From Virgibacillus chiguensis (GTDB lineage: Bacteria; Bacillota; Bacilli; Bacillales; Amphibacillaceae): 64,000 nt of DNA. Made by a program: the position numbers and the translations under genes. The notes beneath the pieces are model-generated. The model made no database searches. It was given only the letters and a program-made list of their open reading frames with translations, and had not been told where the DNA came from. Where the stretch lies: positions 124,001 to 188,000 of the forward strand of contig NZ_FQXD01000002.1 in the NCBI RefSeq assembly GCF_900129865.1, in the 5' to 3' direction. Positions 52,084 to 61,842 of the stretch are shown here, in pieces; position 1 is the stretch's first letter; every line of letters begins with the position of its first letter.

Positions 52084-52178
52084 GTTCTTTCCTCCGAAAT
52101 TTTGTTTTAAAACTTTAGTTTAATGGTAAACGTTACAAGCAAAAATAGCAATATATTTACGACTTTCATACTGGTGTA

Positions 52179-52215
52179 AAAAAGGTTAAACCCCAAGAAG
52201 GAGTTTAACCTTTTT
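52179..52215 (-). terminator. Terminator of ileS
   Basis: A 13-bp stem (52179-52191 with 52203-52215) containing GGTTAAAC/GTTTAACC, flanked by A and T runs, lies six bases past the ileS stop codon; the minus strand ends in TTTTTT. Confidence 0.92.
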
Positions 52216-52220
52216 CATAT

Positions 52221-54977
52221 TTAAAGGGATGTAAGGTTTTTTACTACATCTGCACAACGGGTACAAAGTGTTGGGTATTCTGCGTCTTCTCCAACAGTAT
52301 TGGAGGCGACCCAGCAACGCTCACATTTGTCTCCAGGATGCTTCTCTACATATACATCGACATGCGTATACACCTTAGCATGCTCGCTTGTTTCGGCTAG
52401 GTTTACTTCTGAAACAATAAAATACTGGTGAAGATGGTCCATCGCTTGTAATACTTCTTTTGTTTGCACATCTTTTGGAATGATCGTTAACTTAGCTTCT
52501 AATGATTTACCAATCACTTTTTCATTTCTTGCTGCTTCTAAAGCTTTCAACACATCATCACGAACAAGCATAAAATGATCCCATTTTTCAGCTACTTCAT
52601 TCCATTCATTCATTTCATTTGGTTCCGGCATATCTGTTAACTGAACCCAATCTGCTTCTGTTTCAGGAATATACTCCCACACTTCTTCTGCAGTATGTGG
52701 AATGATAGGTGTCAATAACTTGACAATCGCTGTTAATACTTCATAATAACCTGTTTGAATACTTCGTCTACGCTTATTATCTGCTTGTTCAATGTAAAGT
52801 ATATCTTTAGCAAAATCCAAGTAAAATGAGCTTAAATCAACAGCACAGAAATTATGAATTTGATGGAAGATTGGTGAAAACTCATAGTTGTCATAATTTT
52901 TCCTTACGCCGGCTACTAATTTCTTCAACCGATGTAGCATGTATTGATCTACTTCTTCCAAATCCGCATAAGGAACACGATCCGTTGATGGTTGAAAATC
53001 ACTAAGGTTTGCAAGCATAAAACGAATCGTATTACGAATTTTACGATATGCTTCTGAAATTTGTTTTAAAATGTCATCTGAAATACGAACGTCTGCTTGA
53101 TAATCTACAGATGAAACCCACAGACGTAAAATATCAGCACCAAGCTGTTTCTGCACTTTAGTAGGTTGGATGACATTTCCTAAAGATTTACTCATTTTAC
53201 GACCATCACCATCAAGTGCAAAGCCATGACTAATTACCGATTTATATGGCGTTTTACCTGTTACGGCTACAGAAGTAGATAAGGACGAGTTAAACCATCC
53301 ACGATACTGATCGCTTCCTTCTAAATATACATCTGCTGGTCGATGATGATCATCTCTACCAATTAATACAGCTTCATGAGAAGAACCAGAGTCAAACCAA
53401 ACGTCCATAATATCCATTTCCTTTGTAAAAATACCGTTTGGACTATGCTCTGAGGTGAACCCTTTTGGTAATAAATCTTTCGCTTCCCATTCAAACCAAA
53501 TATTTGACCCATACTCTTTAAACAGTTCCGATACATGGCTGATCGTTTCGTCTGTGATAATTGGTGTACGATCTTCCCCATAAAAAACCGGAATTGGAAC
53601 ACCCCAAGTACGTTGTCTGGATATACACCAATCTTCACGATCTCTTACCATGTTATATAATCTCGTTTCTCCCCACTGTGGGTACCATTGAATATTTTTA
53701 ATTTCTTCTAAAATAGTTTGGCGAAAATCTTTAATGGACGCAAACCATTGTGACGTTGCCCGAAAAATAGTTGGTTTCTTTGTCCGCCAGTCATGCGGAT
53801 AAGAATGAGTAATAAATTGTAATTTTAACAAAGACCCAGTTTCTTCTAATTTTTCCGTAATTAGTTTATTTGCTTCATCATAGAAAATCCCAGTAAATCC
53901 AGGTGCTTCATCTGTAAACACCCCTTTTTCATCAACAGGGCATAAAGCATCAATACCGTACTTTTTAGCTACATAAAAGTCATCTTCCCCATGACCTGGA
54001 GCAGTGTGTACACAGCCTGTTCCGGCATCCGTAGTAACGTGATCACCGAGCATTACAAGCGAGGATCGATCGTAAAACGGATGTTTCGTTTTGATATGTT
54101 CCGCTTGCTCACCACGAAATGTTTTTTCTATTTGATAAGCTTCCCACCCTAGCTCTTCAGCTACGGTTTCTAACAATGCATGTGCGATAACATACCTTTC
54201 TTTATCTACTGCTACAACAATGTACTCCAATTCTGGATGCAAACTAATTCCTAAGTTAGCAGGAATCGTCCAAGGCGTAGTTGTCCAAATAATCAACTTA
54301 TCTCCTGCATTTAGCAATCCTTTCCCATCCGTTACTTCAAAGGCAACGTAAATAGATGGAGATCGTTTATCATGGTATTCTATCTCAGCTTCAGCTAAAG
54401 CAGACTCTGAAGAAGGTGACCAATAAACCGGCTTAAGTCCTTTATAAATGTAGCCTTTTTTAGCCATCTCTCCAAATACTTTTATTTGTGCTGCTTCATA
54501 ATCCTTTGTTAACGTAATATATGGATTGTTCCAATCCCCACGAATTCCTAATGTTTTAAATTGATTACGCTGATTATCCAACTGCTTTAATGCATATTCT
54601 TCACAGAGCTTACGAAATTCAGCAATGCTTAACGCTTTACGATTGATTTTTTTCTTCTTTGTCAATGCTGTTTCAATAGGTAAACCATGTGTATCCCATC
54701 CAGGAACATATGGTGCGTAATAGCCACTCATAGACTTATATCTAATAATAAAATCTTTTAAAATTTTGTTCAATGCATGACCGATATGCAAATCCCCATT
54801 CGCATATGGTGGTCCATCATGCAAAATAAACGTTGGGCGTCCTTTTGTCCGTTCCAAGCTTTTTTCATATAGTTTGTTTTCGTCCCACTCTGTTTGTCGA
54901 TTTGGTTCTTTATTTGGTAAATTACCACGCATTGGAAACGCGGTTTTCGGCATTAATAATGTATCTTTATATTCCAT
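52221..54977 (-). CDS. ileS: Isoleucyl-tRNA synthetase
   Basis: A 918-residue class I synthetase. HIGH is at residues 64-67 ([10 protein letters not shown]), the CP1 editing domain includes [20 protein letters not shown] lies near 595 ([10 protein letters not shown]), and the C-terminal zinc finger has CERCW and CTRCA. This is the long bacterial type with a C-terminal zinc site. It is preceded by an isoleucine T-box leader that adjusts expression to tRNA-Ile charging, and ends at a strong terminator, so it is monocistronic. Confidence 0.98.
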   Translation of the reverse strand: MEYKDTLLMPKTAFPMRGNLPNKEPNRQTEWDENKLYEKSLERTKGRPTFILHDGPPYANGDLHIGHALNKILKDFIIRYKSMSGYYAPYVPGWDTHGLPIETALTKKKKINRKALSIAEFRKLCEEYALKQLDNQRNQFKTLGIRGDWNNPYITLTKDYEAAQIKVFGEMAKKGYIYKGLKPVYWSPSSESALAEAEIEYHDKRSPSIYVAFEVTDGKGLLNAGDKLIIWTTTPWTIPANLGISLHPELEYIVVAVDKERYVIAHALLETVAEELGWEAYQIEKTFRGEQAEHIKTKHPFYDRSSLVMLGDHVTTDAGTGCVHTAPGHGEDDFYVAKKYGIDALCPVDEKGVFTDEAPGFTGIFYDEANKLITEKLEETGSLLKLQFITHSYPHDWRTKKPTIFRATSQWFASIKDFRQTILEEIKNIQWYPQWGETRLYNMVRDREDWCISRQRTWGVPIPVFYGEDRTPIITDETISHVSELFKEYGSNIWFEWEAKDLLPKGFTSEHSPNGIFTKEMDIMDVWFDSGSSHEAVLIGRDDHHRPADVYLEGSDQYRGWFNSSLSTSVAVTGKTPYKSVISHGFALDGDGRKMSKSLGNVIQPTKVQKQLGADILRLWVSSVDYQADVRISDDILKQISEAYRKIRNTIRFMLANLSDFQPSTDRVPYADLEEVDQYMLHRLKKLVAGVRKNYDNYEFSPIFHQIHNFCAVDLSSFYLDFAKDILYIEQADNKRRRSIQTGYYEVLTAIVKLLTPIIPHTAEEVWEYIPETEADWVQLTDMPEPNEMNEWNEVAEKWDHFMLVRDDVLKALEAARNEKVIGKSLEAKLTIIPKDVQTKEVLQAMDHLHQYFIVSEVNLAETSEHAKVYTHVDVYVEKHPGDKCERCWVASNTVGEDAEYPTLCTRCADVVKNLTSL

Positions 54978-55141
54978 TATTGCCTTCCTCCTTTAAAGCT
55001 GTTGTTATTAAATGCTTAAACGTTAAATTATAAAATCATTCACATCGTGACCCGTTGTCGAAGGATAATACTAGACAAACTTGGCTTATAAAACCACGTT
55101 TACTTCTATTATAGTTTCTAGAATTTTACTGCTTTATTGTA

Positions 55142-55385
55142 CAAAAAAATCCTCTCAATCCCTCAAGGGACGAGAAGACTCGCGGTACCACCCTTATAAA
55201 TATGGGAAATCTCTCCATATTCACTCGACATCGATAACGGGAATAACCGGTCATTATTACTATTTGTTCATAACGACAACTCAAGAGTGATTTTCTAAAA
55301 GTCCGACTGTATCAGGCTCCCACCATCCGCTGACTCGCTAAATCAGTTCATGCTTTTATACTCTCTCTTTCCATGCTTTGTTTTA
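55142..55385 (-). ncRNA. T-box leader, isoleucine specific, upstream of ileS
   Basis: The minus strand carries the T-box core AGGGTGGTACCGCG (55181-55194), then a terminator stem (CTCGTCCCT/AGGGATTGAG type) ending in seven Ts (55142-55148). Upstream, a stem I region begins near 55385 with AGAGAGAGTA (AGTA/loop E type) and the distal GGATGGTGGGAG motif. The 3' side of the specifier loop reads AAAATCAC, placing an ATC isoleucine codon at 55289-55291. Uncharged tRNA-Ile would stabilise the antiterminator and allow ileS transcription. Confidence 0.95.
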
Positions 55386-55400
55386 TTCATTTTTAAGTTT

Positions 55401-55406
55401 ATTATA
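55401..55406 (-). promoter_or_regulatory. Candidate -10 for the T-box/ileS transcript
   Basis: A perfect TATAAT on the minus strand lies about 20 bases ahead of the first stem I sequences. No good -35 is present at 16-18 bases, so this is tentative. Confidence 0.35.
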
Positions 55407-55479
55407 TAATAAGCACTTCATCGAACAGAAAACAGTTCTGTGTATGAATTATATGTAAAAATTAAAAAATCGTCAAGAT

Positions 55480-55983
55480 TTACGTTTCGCTTTCTTCCAA
55501 TTCAAGATCCTCTCCTAGCTCTGCATCAAATAATTGATCCCAATCATCTGTTTCAATCATATCTAACTGCGCTTCTACAAGCATTTTCAGACGGGTTCGA
55601 AATACTTTCGCCTGTTTTTTTAATTCTTCTACATCCATAGAAATACGACGAGACTTTGTTAACGCCTCATTAATAATTCGATCTGCATTTTTTTCTGCCT
55701 CTTTAATAATCAACTTAGATTCTTTTGAAGCATTTCCTTTTAGTTCTTCTGCGGTTTCTTGCGCAATTAGAATAGATTTATTAAGCGTCTCCTCAATGTT
55801 GGTAAAATGACCTATTTTTTGATTCAATTGATTTACTTGTTCTTGCAGATCGTTTTTTTCTCTTATTACCATTTCATAATCTTTTATCACTTGATCAAGA
55901 AATTCATTTACTTCATCTTCATCATAACCTTTCCACTTTTTAGTGAATTCTTTGTTATGAATATCGAGTGGTGTTAATGGCAC
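55480..55983 (-). CDS. divIVA: Cell division/pole protein DivIVA
   Basis: A 167-residue coiled-coil protein that marks negatively curved membrane at poles and septa and positions Min and sporulation factors. The membrane-binding N-terminus MPLTPLDIHNKEFTKKW with GYDEDEVNEFLDQV is conserved, then coiled coil from ~35 and an acidic tail. I place the start at GTG 55983, 7 bases after AGGAGGTGG; the GTG at 55992 lies within that site, and homologues begin MPLTP. It follows ylmH, as in Bacillus. Confidence 0.96.
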   Translation of the reverse strand: MPLTPLDIHNKEFTKKWKGYDEDEVNEFLDQVIKDYEMVIREKNDLQEQVNQLNQKIGHFTNIEETLNKSILIAQETAEELKGNASKESKLIIKEAEKNADRIINEALTKSRRISMDVEELKKQAKVFRTRLKMLVEAQLDMIETDDWDQLFDAELGEDLELEESET

Positions 55984-56244
55984 AATTGCCACCTCCTATT
56001 TTACTATATCTCATTTACCATTCACATAATGTACATTGCTATAATAACGGTTTGTTCAAATAAAAATTGAACTTCACTTCATCCATGATCTTTCGTTCAC
56101 TAATGTTTATTATACACTATTCATTTCAACAAAAACTACTTAATTCCTGCAAAATTTTATAGAAAGCTACACTTATTTCTATATTTAATGGCATAATAAA
56201 AGTATTTAGCATAACATCTTACATAGAAATCAAGAGTTTGTATC
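55984..56244 (-). other. Gene-free spacer between ylmH and divIVA
   Basis: The 261-base AT-rich gap probably holds a divIVA promoter but no convincing -35/-10 pair or terminator is visible to me. No open frame of interest. Confidence 0.5.
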
Positions 56245-57024
56245 TCATTTTAATCGTGCTAATGTAATTTTTTGCTTGTCTTTTTTTGATCGGCCTCGCA
56301 CATGTACTAATTTACTCCTGCCTTTTCCCCGCAATGAAAGGACATCTCCTGCTTGGAGCGTAAATGACACATCATCTACAAGTTTATAATTTACTTTAAC
56401 CAATAGCTTTTTAATATATTCAGTCGCTTCTTTTCTCGATAAGCGATAAGCTTCCTTCACCACAACATCGAGTCTTAATGAAGAAACAGTTGTTTCTTGT
56501 TCCAGCCAAATAGGTTCTCTTATGTTCCATTCATTTAAGGGGCGTTCTTCCAACTTAACAGAGGCATGCTTTATCTTAGTTAAGTGAGACTTTACATAAG
56601 GGGCTATTTCTGAAGCAACTACCAATTGAACAAGCCCATTGTCTACAACAATATCCCCTAGTATCTGTCGTTTTAAGCCGAGCGACAGGCAAGCTCCCAT
56701 TACATCGCGATGGGATAAATGTATGAATTTATTTGGAAAATGACCTTCAAGTAAGGTTAATCCCGTATCCACTGCTTGTATATCTTCATATAATGGAGCA
56801 ATCACAGCCCGCTTGCGCTCCGCAAATTTATGCCCACCATTAAACAGCAGGTTAACATCACTATCCTTCGTTGAAATAAGCATGGTAACTAGCTGTTGCT
56901 CTCGAGGATCAAGGAAGTTAGTCAACTTAGGTTGATACGTTCGTTCTACTTGCTCTTTCCAAGACAGAATCTGATCAATAAAAGCTTCTTCCTCTTTACG
57001 AAAATGTTGATATAATTCCATCAT
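56245..57024 (-). CDS. ylmH: S4-domain RNA-binding protein YlmH
   Basis: A 259-residue protein with a C-terminal S4 RNA-binding domain (about 180-240, RLDVVVKEAYRLSRKEATEY) and an N-terminal region seen in YlmH homologues. Recent work on Firmicutes links YlmH-type S4 proteins to ribosome-associated quality control, which is notable as rqcH is also in this window. The start is ATG 57024 or 57021, with AGGAG just upstream; the frame reaching back to 57081 has no ribosome site. Located between ylmG and divIVA in the standard order. Confidence 0.92.
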   Translation of the reverse strand: MMELYQHFRKEEEAFIDQILSWKEQVERTYQPKLTNFLDPREQQLVTMLISTKDSDVNLLFNGGHKFAERKRAVIAPLYEDIQAVDTGLTLLEGHFPNKFIHLSHRDVMGACLSLGLKRQILGDIVVDNGLVQLVVASEIAPYVKSHLTKIKHASVKLEERPLNEWNIREPIWLEQETTVSSLRLDVVVKEAYRLSRKEATEYIKKLLVKVNYKLVDDVSFTLQAGDVLSLRGKGRSKLVHVRGRSKKDKQKITLARLK

Positions 57025-57114
57025 CGAAACTCCTAAACAAATATCATAAAAATAGTTCACAAAAAACAGTCGCATTTCCACTTTCAGATTACATTCACCA
57101 TTTCAAGAGTACGC

Positions 57115-57378
57115 TTAAATTAACATCCAATACAATTGCTGTAAACCACCTTGAGCAAATTTTAAAACAATGATCGCAACAATGGGAGAAAGATCTATCA
57201 TTCCAAGTGGTGGTATAAATTTACGAAACACTTCTAAATATGGTTCACAAATTTTAGTCAAAACTTCACCGAATGCCGATTCACGAGCGCCTGGAAACCA
57301 GGACATGAATATATAAATAATTAATGCAAATGTATAAACCGTAAAAGCCATATTTATTATTTGAAAAATTTCTTGCAT
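57115..57378 (-). CDS. ylmG: YggT-family membrane protein YlmG
   Basis: An 87-residue protein with two membrane helices (about 5-27 and 62-82) separated by SWFPGARESAFGEVLTKICEPY and FRKFIPPLGMIDLSPIVA, the YggT signature. It is linked to division-site or nucleoid organisation in bacteria and plastids, mechanism unclear. ATG 57378 (MQEIFQIINMAF) gives a protein of normal length; the longer frame to 57441 enters sepF. It begins seven bases after sepF ends. Confidence 0.9.
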   Translation of the reverse strand: MQEIFQIINMAFTVYTFALIIYIFMSWFPGARESAFGEVLTKICEPYLEVFRKFIPPLGMIDLSPIVAIIVLKFAQGGLQQLYWMLI

Positions 57379-57385
57379 ATATCCA

Positions 57386-57811
57386 TTACCATCCTTTACC
57401 GTATTCTTCTTCAAGTGTATCTGTAATGGAACCAGTAACATTCACATTATCAGGCGTACATAAGAATGTTTTAGCTCCAAGTTTTTGAATGTCCCCGTTA
57501 ACAGCATACACCGTTCCGCTTAAAAAATCGACGATGCGCATTGCCTGTTGGTTCTCCATGCGTTGTAAATTAATTACCACTGCACGACGGTTCACAATAT
57601 TATCAGCAATTTCCTGTGCCTCGCTATACGTTCTTGGCTCACATAAAACAACTTTAGAAGTTGGATTATTTACACTTGTAAGATTTACTACGTTTTTATG
57701 TTTTTCTTTTGGTAGTGCTTGCTCAGCTTCAAACTGGTCAGCATCTACATATTCGTATTCATATTCATCTTCCATTGTGAAATAATTCTTCAGCTTATTT
57801 TTTATACTCAT
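57386..57811 (-). CDS. sepF: Cell division protein SepF
   Basis: A 141-residue FtsZ membrane anchor and bundling protein. The N-terminal amphipathic helix [13 protein letters not shown] binds membrane, an acidic linker follows, and the C-terminal domain (about 58-135) has [19 protein letters not shown] and AVVINLQRM with [17 protein letters not shown]. It assembles with FtsZ, whose 3' end is in the window. It sits four bases after ylmE. Confidence 0.96.
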   Translation of the reverse strand: MSIKNKLKNYFTMEDEYEYEYVDADQFEAEQALPKEKHKNVVNLTSVNNPTSKVVLCEPRTYSEAQEIADNIVNRRAVVINLQRMENQQAMRIVDFLSGTVYAVNGDIQKLGAKTFLCTPDNVNVTGSITDTLEEEYGKGW

Positions 57812-57815
57812 TACC

Positions 57816-58484
57816 TCACCCCACTAAATTTGTACCAACTCGTAAGTGAGTAGCACCTTCTTCCACAGCAATTGTATAATCATTACTCATCCCCATAGAC
57901 AAAAAGTTACAAGGAGCGTGTATCAAATTTTGCATGTGAATGTCATTGCGTAATGTAGCTAAATGACGAAAAATACTTCTCAATCTTGCCTCATCTTTAA
58001 TATGTGGCGCCATAGTCATCAAACCAATTACCCGTATTTTGGAATACGTTTTTAATTTTTCAATAAAGGTAAATAATGCTTCAGGACGTACACCATGTTT
58101 TGATTCTTCTCCACTAACGTTTACTTGAATAAAGCAGTCAATCTGTTTATTAGCCCGTTTCTCAATTTCTTTCGCTAAAGAAATCCGATCTAACGAATGC
58201 AATACATCAATATGGTTAATGACATCTTTCACTTTTCTTGACTGTAACGTTCCAATGAAATGCCAATTCGCTCGATCATGGAAATGGTTATATTTTTCTA
58301 AAAAGCCTTCCAAACGGTTTTCTCCCAAATCCGTAATCCCTGCTTGTAGCGTTTCTTCAGTTCGCTCTATTGTAACATATTTCGTCACTGCTATGATGGT
58401 AATATCCTCTTTTTTTCGCTGACATGCCTGACAAGCATGCGCAATATTTTTCTGAATTGTTTGCAAATTGTTTGCTACGTCCAT
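57816..58484 (-). CDS. ylmE: PLP homeostasis protein (YggS/YlmE, PLPBP family)
   Basis: A 222-residue TIM-barrel protein that binds pyridoxal phosphate without known enzymatic turnover. The PLP lysine is in [11 protein letters not shown] (~37), with [27 protein letters not shown] and [22 protein letters not shown] completing the phosphate site. It helps balance B6 vitamers and amino acid pools. It starts six bases after pgeF and precedes sepF, a common neighbourhood in Gram-positives. Confidence 0.95.
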   Translation of the reverse strand: MDVANNLQTIQKNIAHACQACQRKKEDITIIAVTKYVTIERTEETLQAGITDLGENRLEGFLEKYNHFHDRANWHFIGTLQSRKVKDVINHIDVLHSLDRISLAKEIEKRANKQIDCFIQVNVSGEESKHGVRPEALFTFIEKLKTYSKIRVIGLMTMAPHIKDEARLRSIFRHLATLRNDIHMQNLIHAPCNFLSMGMSNDYTIAVEEGATHLRVGTNLVG

Positions 58485-58490
58485 TGTTTC

Positions 58491-59321
58491 TTATTCTCTC
58501 CCCTCATGTAGCCATGGTAAAAAGCCAATAAAACCTAACATTCGCCCTGTTTTCCCATGATCTCTGCGATGTGAGAAAAAAAGTGCTTCATCACGATATG
58601 TGCAGTAATTTGTTACATCTATATTATTACGTAATACCCCTGCTTGTAAAAGGATATCCACATTTAATTGTTTCAAATCTAAAAAGTAACGGTTTCCTGC
58701 TTTTGTATCCACTACGTTCGCTTTAAACATGGTGGGGATTTGTTTTACTACATGTGCATCCACTTCATAACACATTTTCGAAATGCATGGTCCTACGGTA
58801 ACAAGTAAATTTTCTATCTCAACTCCATATCGTTGTAACTTTTGGACCATATGCTTGGCCATTTGGTGGACCGTTCCTTTCCATCCAGCATGAGCAATTC
58901 CAATAAAAGATGTTACAGGATCATAAAAATATAGTGGGACACAGTCTGCAAAAAAAGCCGTTAACATGATATTAGAGTGATTAGTAATGAGACCGTCAAC
59001 TCCCTTTATGGCAGAATGATAATTTTTAGCCCCTTTTCCCTTATCTGATGGTTGAACAAAATGAATATTCGTTTGATGTACTTGCTCGCCACATACCCAG
59101 TTCTCCAAAGGAAATTGAACATGACGTGCAATACGTTCCCTATTCAATAATACATTCTTTGACAAATCGTCTACATGGAAGCCGACATTTAAGGAAGAAT
59201 AGCTCCCATCACTAACACCAGCTTTTTTAGTTGTAAATCCAGCTACAATTTTTTTGTTTAATCGTTGCCATTTCTCTATATGTAAATACGTTGTTTGCAA
59301 TGAATGAAAGACGTCGCTCAA
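58491..59321 (-). CDS. pgeF: Laccase-domain purine nucleosidase/peptidoglycan editing factor (YlmD, PgeF)
   Basis: A 276-residue multicopper-polyphenol-oxidase-like protein (DUF152) with LTAFFADCVPLYFYDP (~115-130), GIAHAGWKGTVHQMAKHMV and VGPCISKMCYEVDAHVV, containing the His/Cys zinc site. Members act on purine nucleosides (adenosine phosphorylase/deaminase activity) and influence peptidoglycan composition. Translation starts at TTG 59321 with AGGAGGTG 6 bases before. It is the first of the pgeF-ylmE-sepF-ylmG-ylmH series. Confidence 0.92.
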   Translation of the reverse strand: MSDVFHSLQTTYLHIEKWQRLNKKIVAGFTTKKAGVSDGSYSSLNVGFHVDDLSKNVLLNRERIARHVQFPLENWVCGEQVHQTNIHFVQPSDKGKGAKNYHSAIKGVDGLITNHSNIMLTAFFADCVPLYFYDPVTSFIGIAHAGWKGTVHQMAKHMVQKLQRYGVEIENLLVTVGPCISKMCYEVDAHVVKQIPTMFKANVVDTKAGNRYFLDLKQLNVDILLQAGVLRNNIDVTNYCTYRDEALFFSHRRDHGKTGRMLGFIGFLPWLHEGRE

Positions 59322-59417
59322 TACAGCACCTCCTATAAGTCCTGATCATATTTTATCATAAATTGCAATTATTTTTTAACGTCTTATGTTATTTTAACTG
59401 TATGAAGGGGTTAAAAA

Positions 59418-59436
59418 ACTTGGCTTGTTGCCAAGT
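59418..59436 (-). terminator. Second hairpin after ylmC (CTTGGC/GCCAAG type)
   Basis: ACTTGGC (59418-59424) pairs with GCCAAGT (59430-59436), and the minus strand runs into TTTTTTAACC. It backs up the terminator at 59471-59500 and closely resembles sequence at 59942-59976. Confidence 0.75.
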
Positions 59437-59470
59437 CTTATGGAAAAAGCTTTTTTCTTATACTATAACC

Positions 59471-59500
59471 AAAAATCTTGTACTTTCCTATAGTGCAAGA
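59471..59500 (-). terminator. Terminator of ylmC
   Basis: TCTTGTAC (59476-59483) pairs with GTGCAAGA (59493-59500), one mismatch; the minus strand then has five Ts (59471-59475). It starts 21 bases after the ylmC stop codon. Confidence 0.75.
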
Positions 59501-59521
59501 AAAACGTTTTCTATTTTAAGT

Positions 59522-59788
59522 TTATGTGCTTGAATTATAATATAATGCTGGCTTTTCCGCTTCTTTTACAAGAATAACATCGGTACCGATCCGAATTATT
59601 TGTTGCCAGTCAATCACTAACTCCTCCGATTTTCCAAATAGACCGCTTTTCTTATCCCTTGGAATAACAATAATAGCAGCTATTTTCCCCAACTTTGTAT
59701 CTATTTCTAAATCATGTATATGACCAAGTTTCCTTCCGCTATCCATAATAATAACCTCTTTCACTTGCAGTTCCGATAACCTAACCAT
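59522..59788 (-). CDS. ylmC: PRC-barrel domain protein YlmC/YmxH
   Basis: An 88-residue single PRC-barrel protein (MVRLSELQVKEVIIMDSGRK and IHDLEIDTKLGKIAAIIVI). The YlmC/YmxH family is sporulation-associated in Firmicutes but its role is undefined. GAGAGGTGG precedes ATG 59788. It lies downstream of sigG and is bounded by terminators on both sides, so it is probably expressed alone. Confidence 0.9.
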   Translation of the reverse strand: MVRLSELQVKEVIIMDSGRKLGHIHDLEIDTKLGKIAAIIVIPRDKKSGLFGKSEELVIDWQQIIRIGTDVILVKEAEKPALYYNSST

Positions 59789-60202
59789 CTTTCCACCTCT
59801 CTCAACATGCTTTTTTTCATCAGTTCTTTGAACAACCTCTGATATTTATATATATGCTAAATCAATGCATTCTTTCTTTATTTCTTATTTAAATCTATAC
59901 ATTTATTACTGAATGAGAATGAAATCTACCACTTGAGAAAGAATTGGTTTATTGCCAAGCCTTTAGGGAAAAAGCTATATCATACAAAAAATAGAAGAGA
60001 GATCAAGTTATCTCTTCTTCTACTTTTTTAATATTATAAAGTTACCGCAAGCCCCTTCATAAGCTGATAATGAGCATCGTTAAATCGCGTCAACAGCAGA
60101 ATGTTCAAATGGATGAGGAGGACTTTTGGGTTAAACCTTTCTTTTGAACTAACAAATCATCACAGTTCGAAACCTCATTCTCGCTAAAAGAACAGAACAG
60201 TT
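59789..60202 (-). other. Gene-free interval between sigG and ylmC
   Basis: The 414 bases hold the sigG terminator (59986-60021) and, at 59942-59976, a degenerate copy of the dyad-plus-GGAAAAAGCT sequence found at 59418-59452. About 160 bases next to sigG and 150 next to ylmC show no feature I can support. Confidence 0.55.
59986..60021 (-). terminator. Terminator of sigG
   Basis: AGAAGAGAGAT (59993-60003) pairs with ATCTCTTCTTCT (60010-60021) with one bulge; the minus strand continues into six Ts. Located 180 bases after sigG. Confidence 0.75.
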
Positions 60203-60985
60203 CTATTCAAACATTTCATTGTTCATTTGTTTAATAGCTGCCTTTTCCAACCGAGACACTTGGGCTTGTGAGATTCCTATTTCATCAGCAACTTCCATTT
60301 GCGTCTTTCCTTGAAAAAAGCGCTTGTTTAAAATCATTTTTTCTCGATCATTTAATTGGTGCATCCCTTCCTTTAAAGATAATTTGTCCAACCAAGTGGA
60401 ATCTTTTTCCTTGTCATCACTTATTTGGTCCATGACATAGATAGGATCCCCACCATCATTATATATTGGTTCAAACAAAGATACAGGGTCTTGAATCGCA
60501 TCTAAAGCAAAAACGACTTCTCCGTGGGGAATCCCCAATTCTGCTGCTATTTCCATTGGAGTTGGTTCTTTTGAAGTCTTGCTTATTAAATTTTCTCTCA
60601 CCTGCAATGCTTTATACGCAATATCACGTAAGGATCTTGATACACGAATAGGATTATTATCTCGTAAGTATCTTCTGATTTCCCCAATAATCATCGGAAC
60701 AGCATAAGTGGAAAATCTAACATTATGGGATAAATCAAAATTATCAATGGATTTCATTAAACCGATGCAGCCTACTTGAAATAAATCATCAACGTATTCT
60801 CCTCGATTGTTAAACCGCTGTATTACACTTAGAACTAGTCTTAGATTTCCATTTACCAACTCTTCACGAGCAGCTAAATCATCTTCCTCCTGCATTCTTT
60901 TAAACAGCTTCCGCATTTCTTCGTTCTTTAATACGGGTAATTTGGATGTATCAACACCACATATTTCAACCTTATGTCTCGTCAT
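60203..60985 (-). CDS. sigG: Forespore sigma factor SigG
   Basis: A 260-residue sigma-70 protein, the same length as B. subtilis SigG and nearly identical to it in EICGVDTSKLPVLKNEEMRK, FNNRGEYVDDLFQVGCIG (region 2) and KTQMEVADEIGISQAQVSRLE (region 4 helix-turn-helix). It directs late forespore transcription. ATG 60985 follows GGGAGGG. It lies 123 bases after sigE with its own SigF/SigG-type promoter in the gap, so it can be made in the forespore independently of mother-cell sigE. Confidence 0.98.
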   Translation of the reverse strand: MTRHKVEICGVDTSKLPVLKNEEMRKLFKRMQEEDDLAAREELVNGNLRLVLSVIQRFNNRGEYVDDLFQVGCIGLMKSIDNFDLSHNVRFSTYAVPMIIGEIRRYLRDNNPIRVSRSLRDIAYKALQVRENLISKTSKEPTPMEIAAELGIPHGEVVFALDAIQDPVSLFEPIYNDGGDPIYVMDQISDDKEKDSTWLDKLSLKEGMHQLNDREKMILNKRFFQGKTQMEVADEIGISQAQVSRLEKAAIKQMNNEMFE

Positions 60986-61024
60986 TTATGTTCAACCCTC
61001 CCAGTTGGTGATGCTGTTCATGGA

Positions 61025-61054
61025 CAGTATCTCCGTAATAGAGGGTTTTTATGC
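61025..61054 (-). promoter_or_regulatory. SigF/SigG-dependent promoter of sigG
   Basis: On the minus strand GCATA (61050-61054), exactly 15 bases, then GGAGATACTG (61025-61034). This fits the forespore consensus GYATA-N15-GGNNANANTR at every position. It is 40 bases upstream of the sigG start, where B. subtilis also has a SigF promoter. Confidence 0.85.
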
Positions 61055-61108
61055 AATGCGTTATCTCAAAATCATGATGAAAAAACATGAAAACTTACCA
61101 GCACAGGG

Positions 61109-61831
61109 TTAAACCATTTTATTAAATTCTTTTTTTAATCGTCGAATTATTTTTTTCTCCAACCGAGATATATAGGATTGGGAAATTCCTAACATATTGG
61201 CTACATCTTTTTGTGTTTTTTCTTCTTCACCAATGAGTCCAAAACGCAATTCCATAATTTGTTTTTCACGAGGGTTAAGCTGTGATAGGGCGTTTTTTAA
61301 CAAATGTTTATCTACATTCGTTTCTAAATCTCGGGTTATAATATCTTCATCCGTCCCTAAAACATCAGAAAGCAATAATTCATTTCCGTCCCAATCTATA
61401 TTTAATGGCTCATCAAAAGAAACTTCTGATTTTAATTTATTATTTCGTCGTAAATACATGAGAATTTCATTTTCAATACAGCGCGATGCATACGTTGCCA
61501 ATTTTATCTTTTTTTCTGGGTTAAAGGTATTAACAGCTTTAATAAGACCGATTGTACCTATGCTAATTAAATCTTCAATATTAATTCCCGTGTTTTCAAA
61601 TTTTCTAGCTATATAAACGACTAAACGCAAATTACGCTCTATTAAGATGGCTCTAGCCGATTTATCCCCTTTAGGCAATAAAGCTAATAATTCCTGCTCC
61701 TCCTCTTTAGACAAAGGTGGAGGGAGTGCTTCACTACCACCAATGTAATAAATCTCTTCTGATTTTATACGTAGCTTTACTAATAATTTAAGCCACCATA
61801 AACGAAGACGCAATTTAGAAATTCTCAACAT
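61109..61831 (-). CDS. sigE: Pro-SigE, mother-cell sigma factor precursor
   Basis: A 240-residue precursor. The hydrophobic, basic pro-sequence ([20 protein letters not shown]) tethers it to membrane and is removed by SpoIIGA near [13 protein letters not shown] (about residues 23-33). Mature regions include [19 protein letters not shown] and [20 protein letters not shown]. It directs early mother-cell genes, including spoVM in B. subtilis. It follows its protease gene by 11 bases. Confidence 0.98.
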   Translation of the reverse strand: MLRISKLRLRLWWLKLLVKLRIKSEEIYYIGGSEALPPPLSKEEEQELLALLPKGDKSARAILIERNLRLVVYIARKFENTGINIEDLISIGTIGLIKAVNTFNPEKKIKLATYASRCIENEILMYLRRNNKLKSEVSFDEPLNIDWDGNELLLSDVLGTDEDIITRDLETNVDKHLLKNALSQLNPREKQIMELRFGLIGEEEKTQKDVANMLGISQSYISRLEKKIIRRLKKEFNKMV

Positions 61832-61842
61832 TTATCTCTCCT

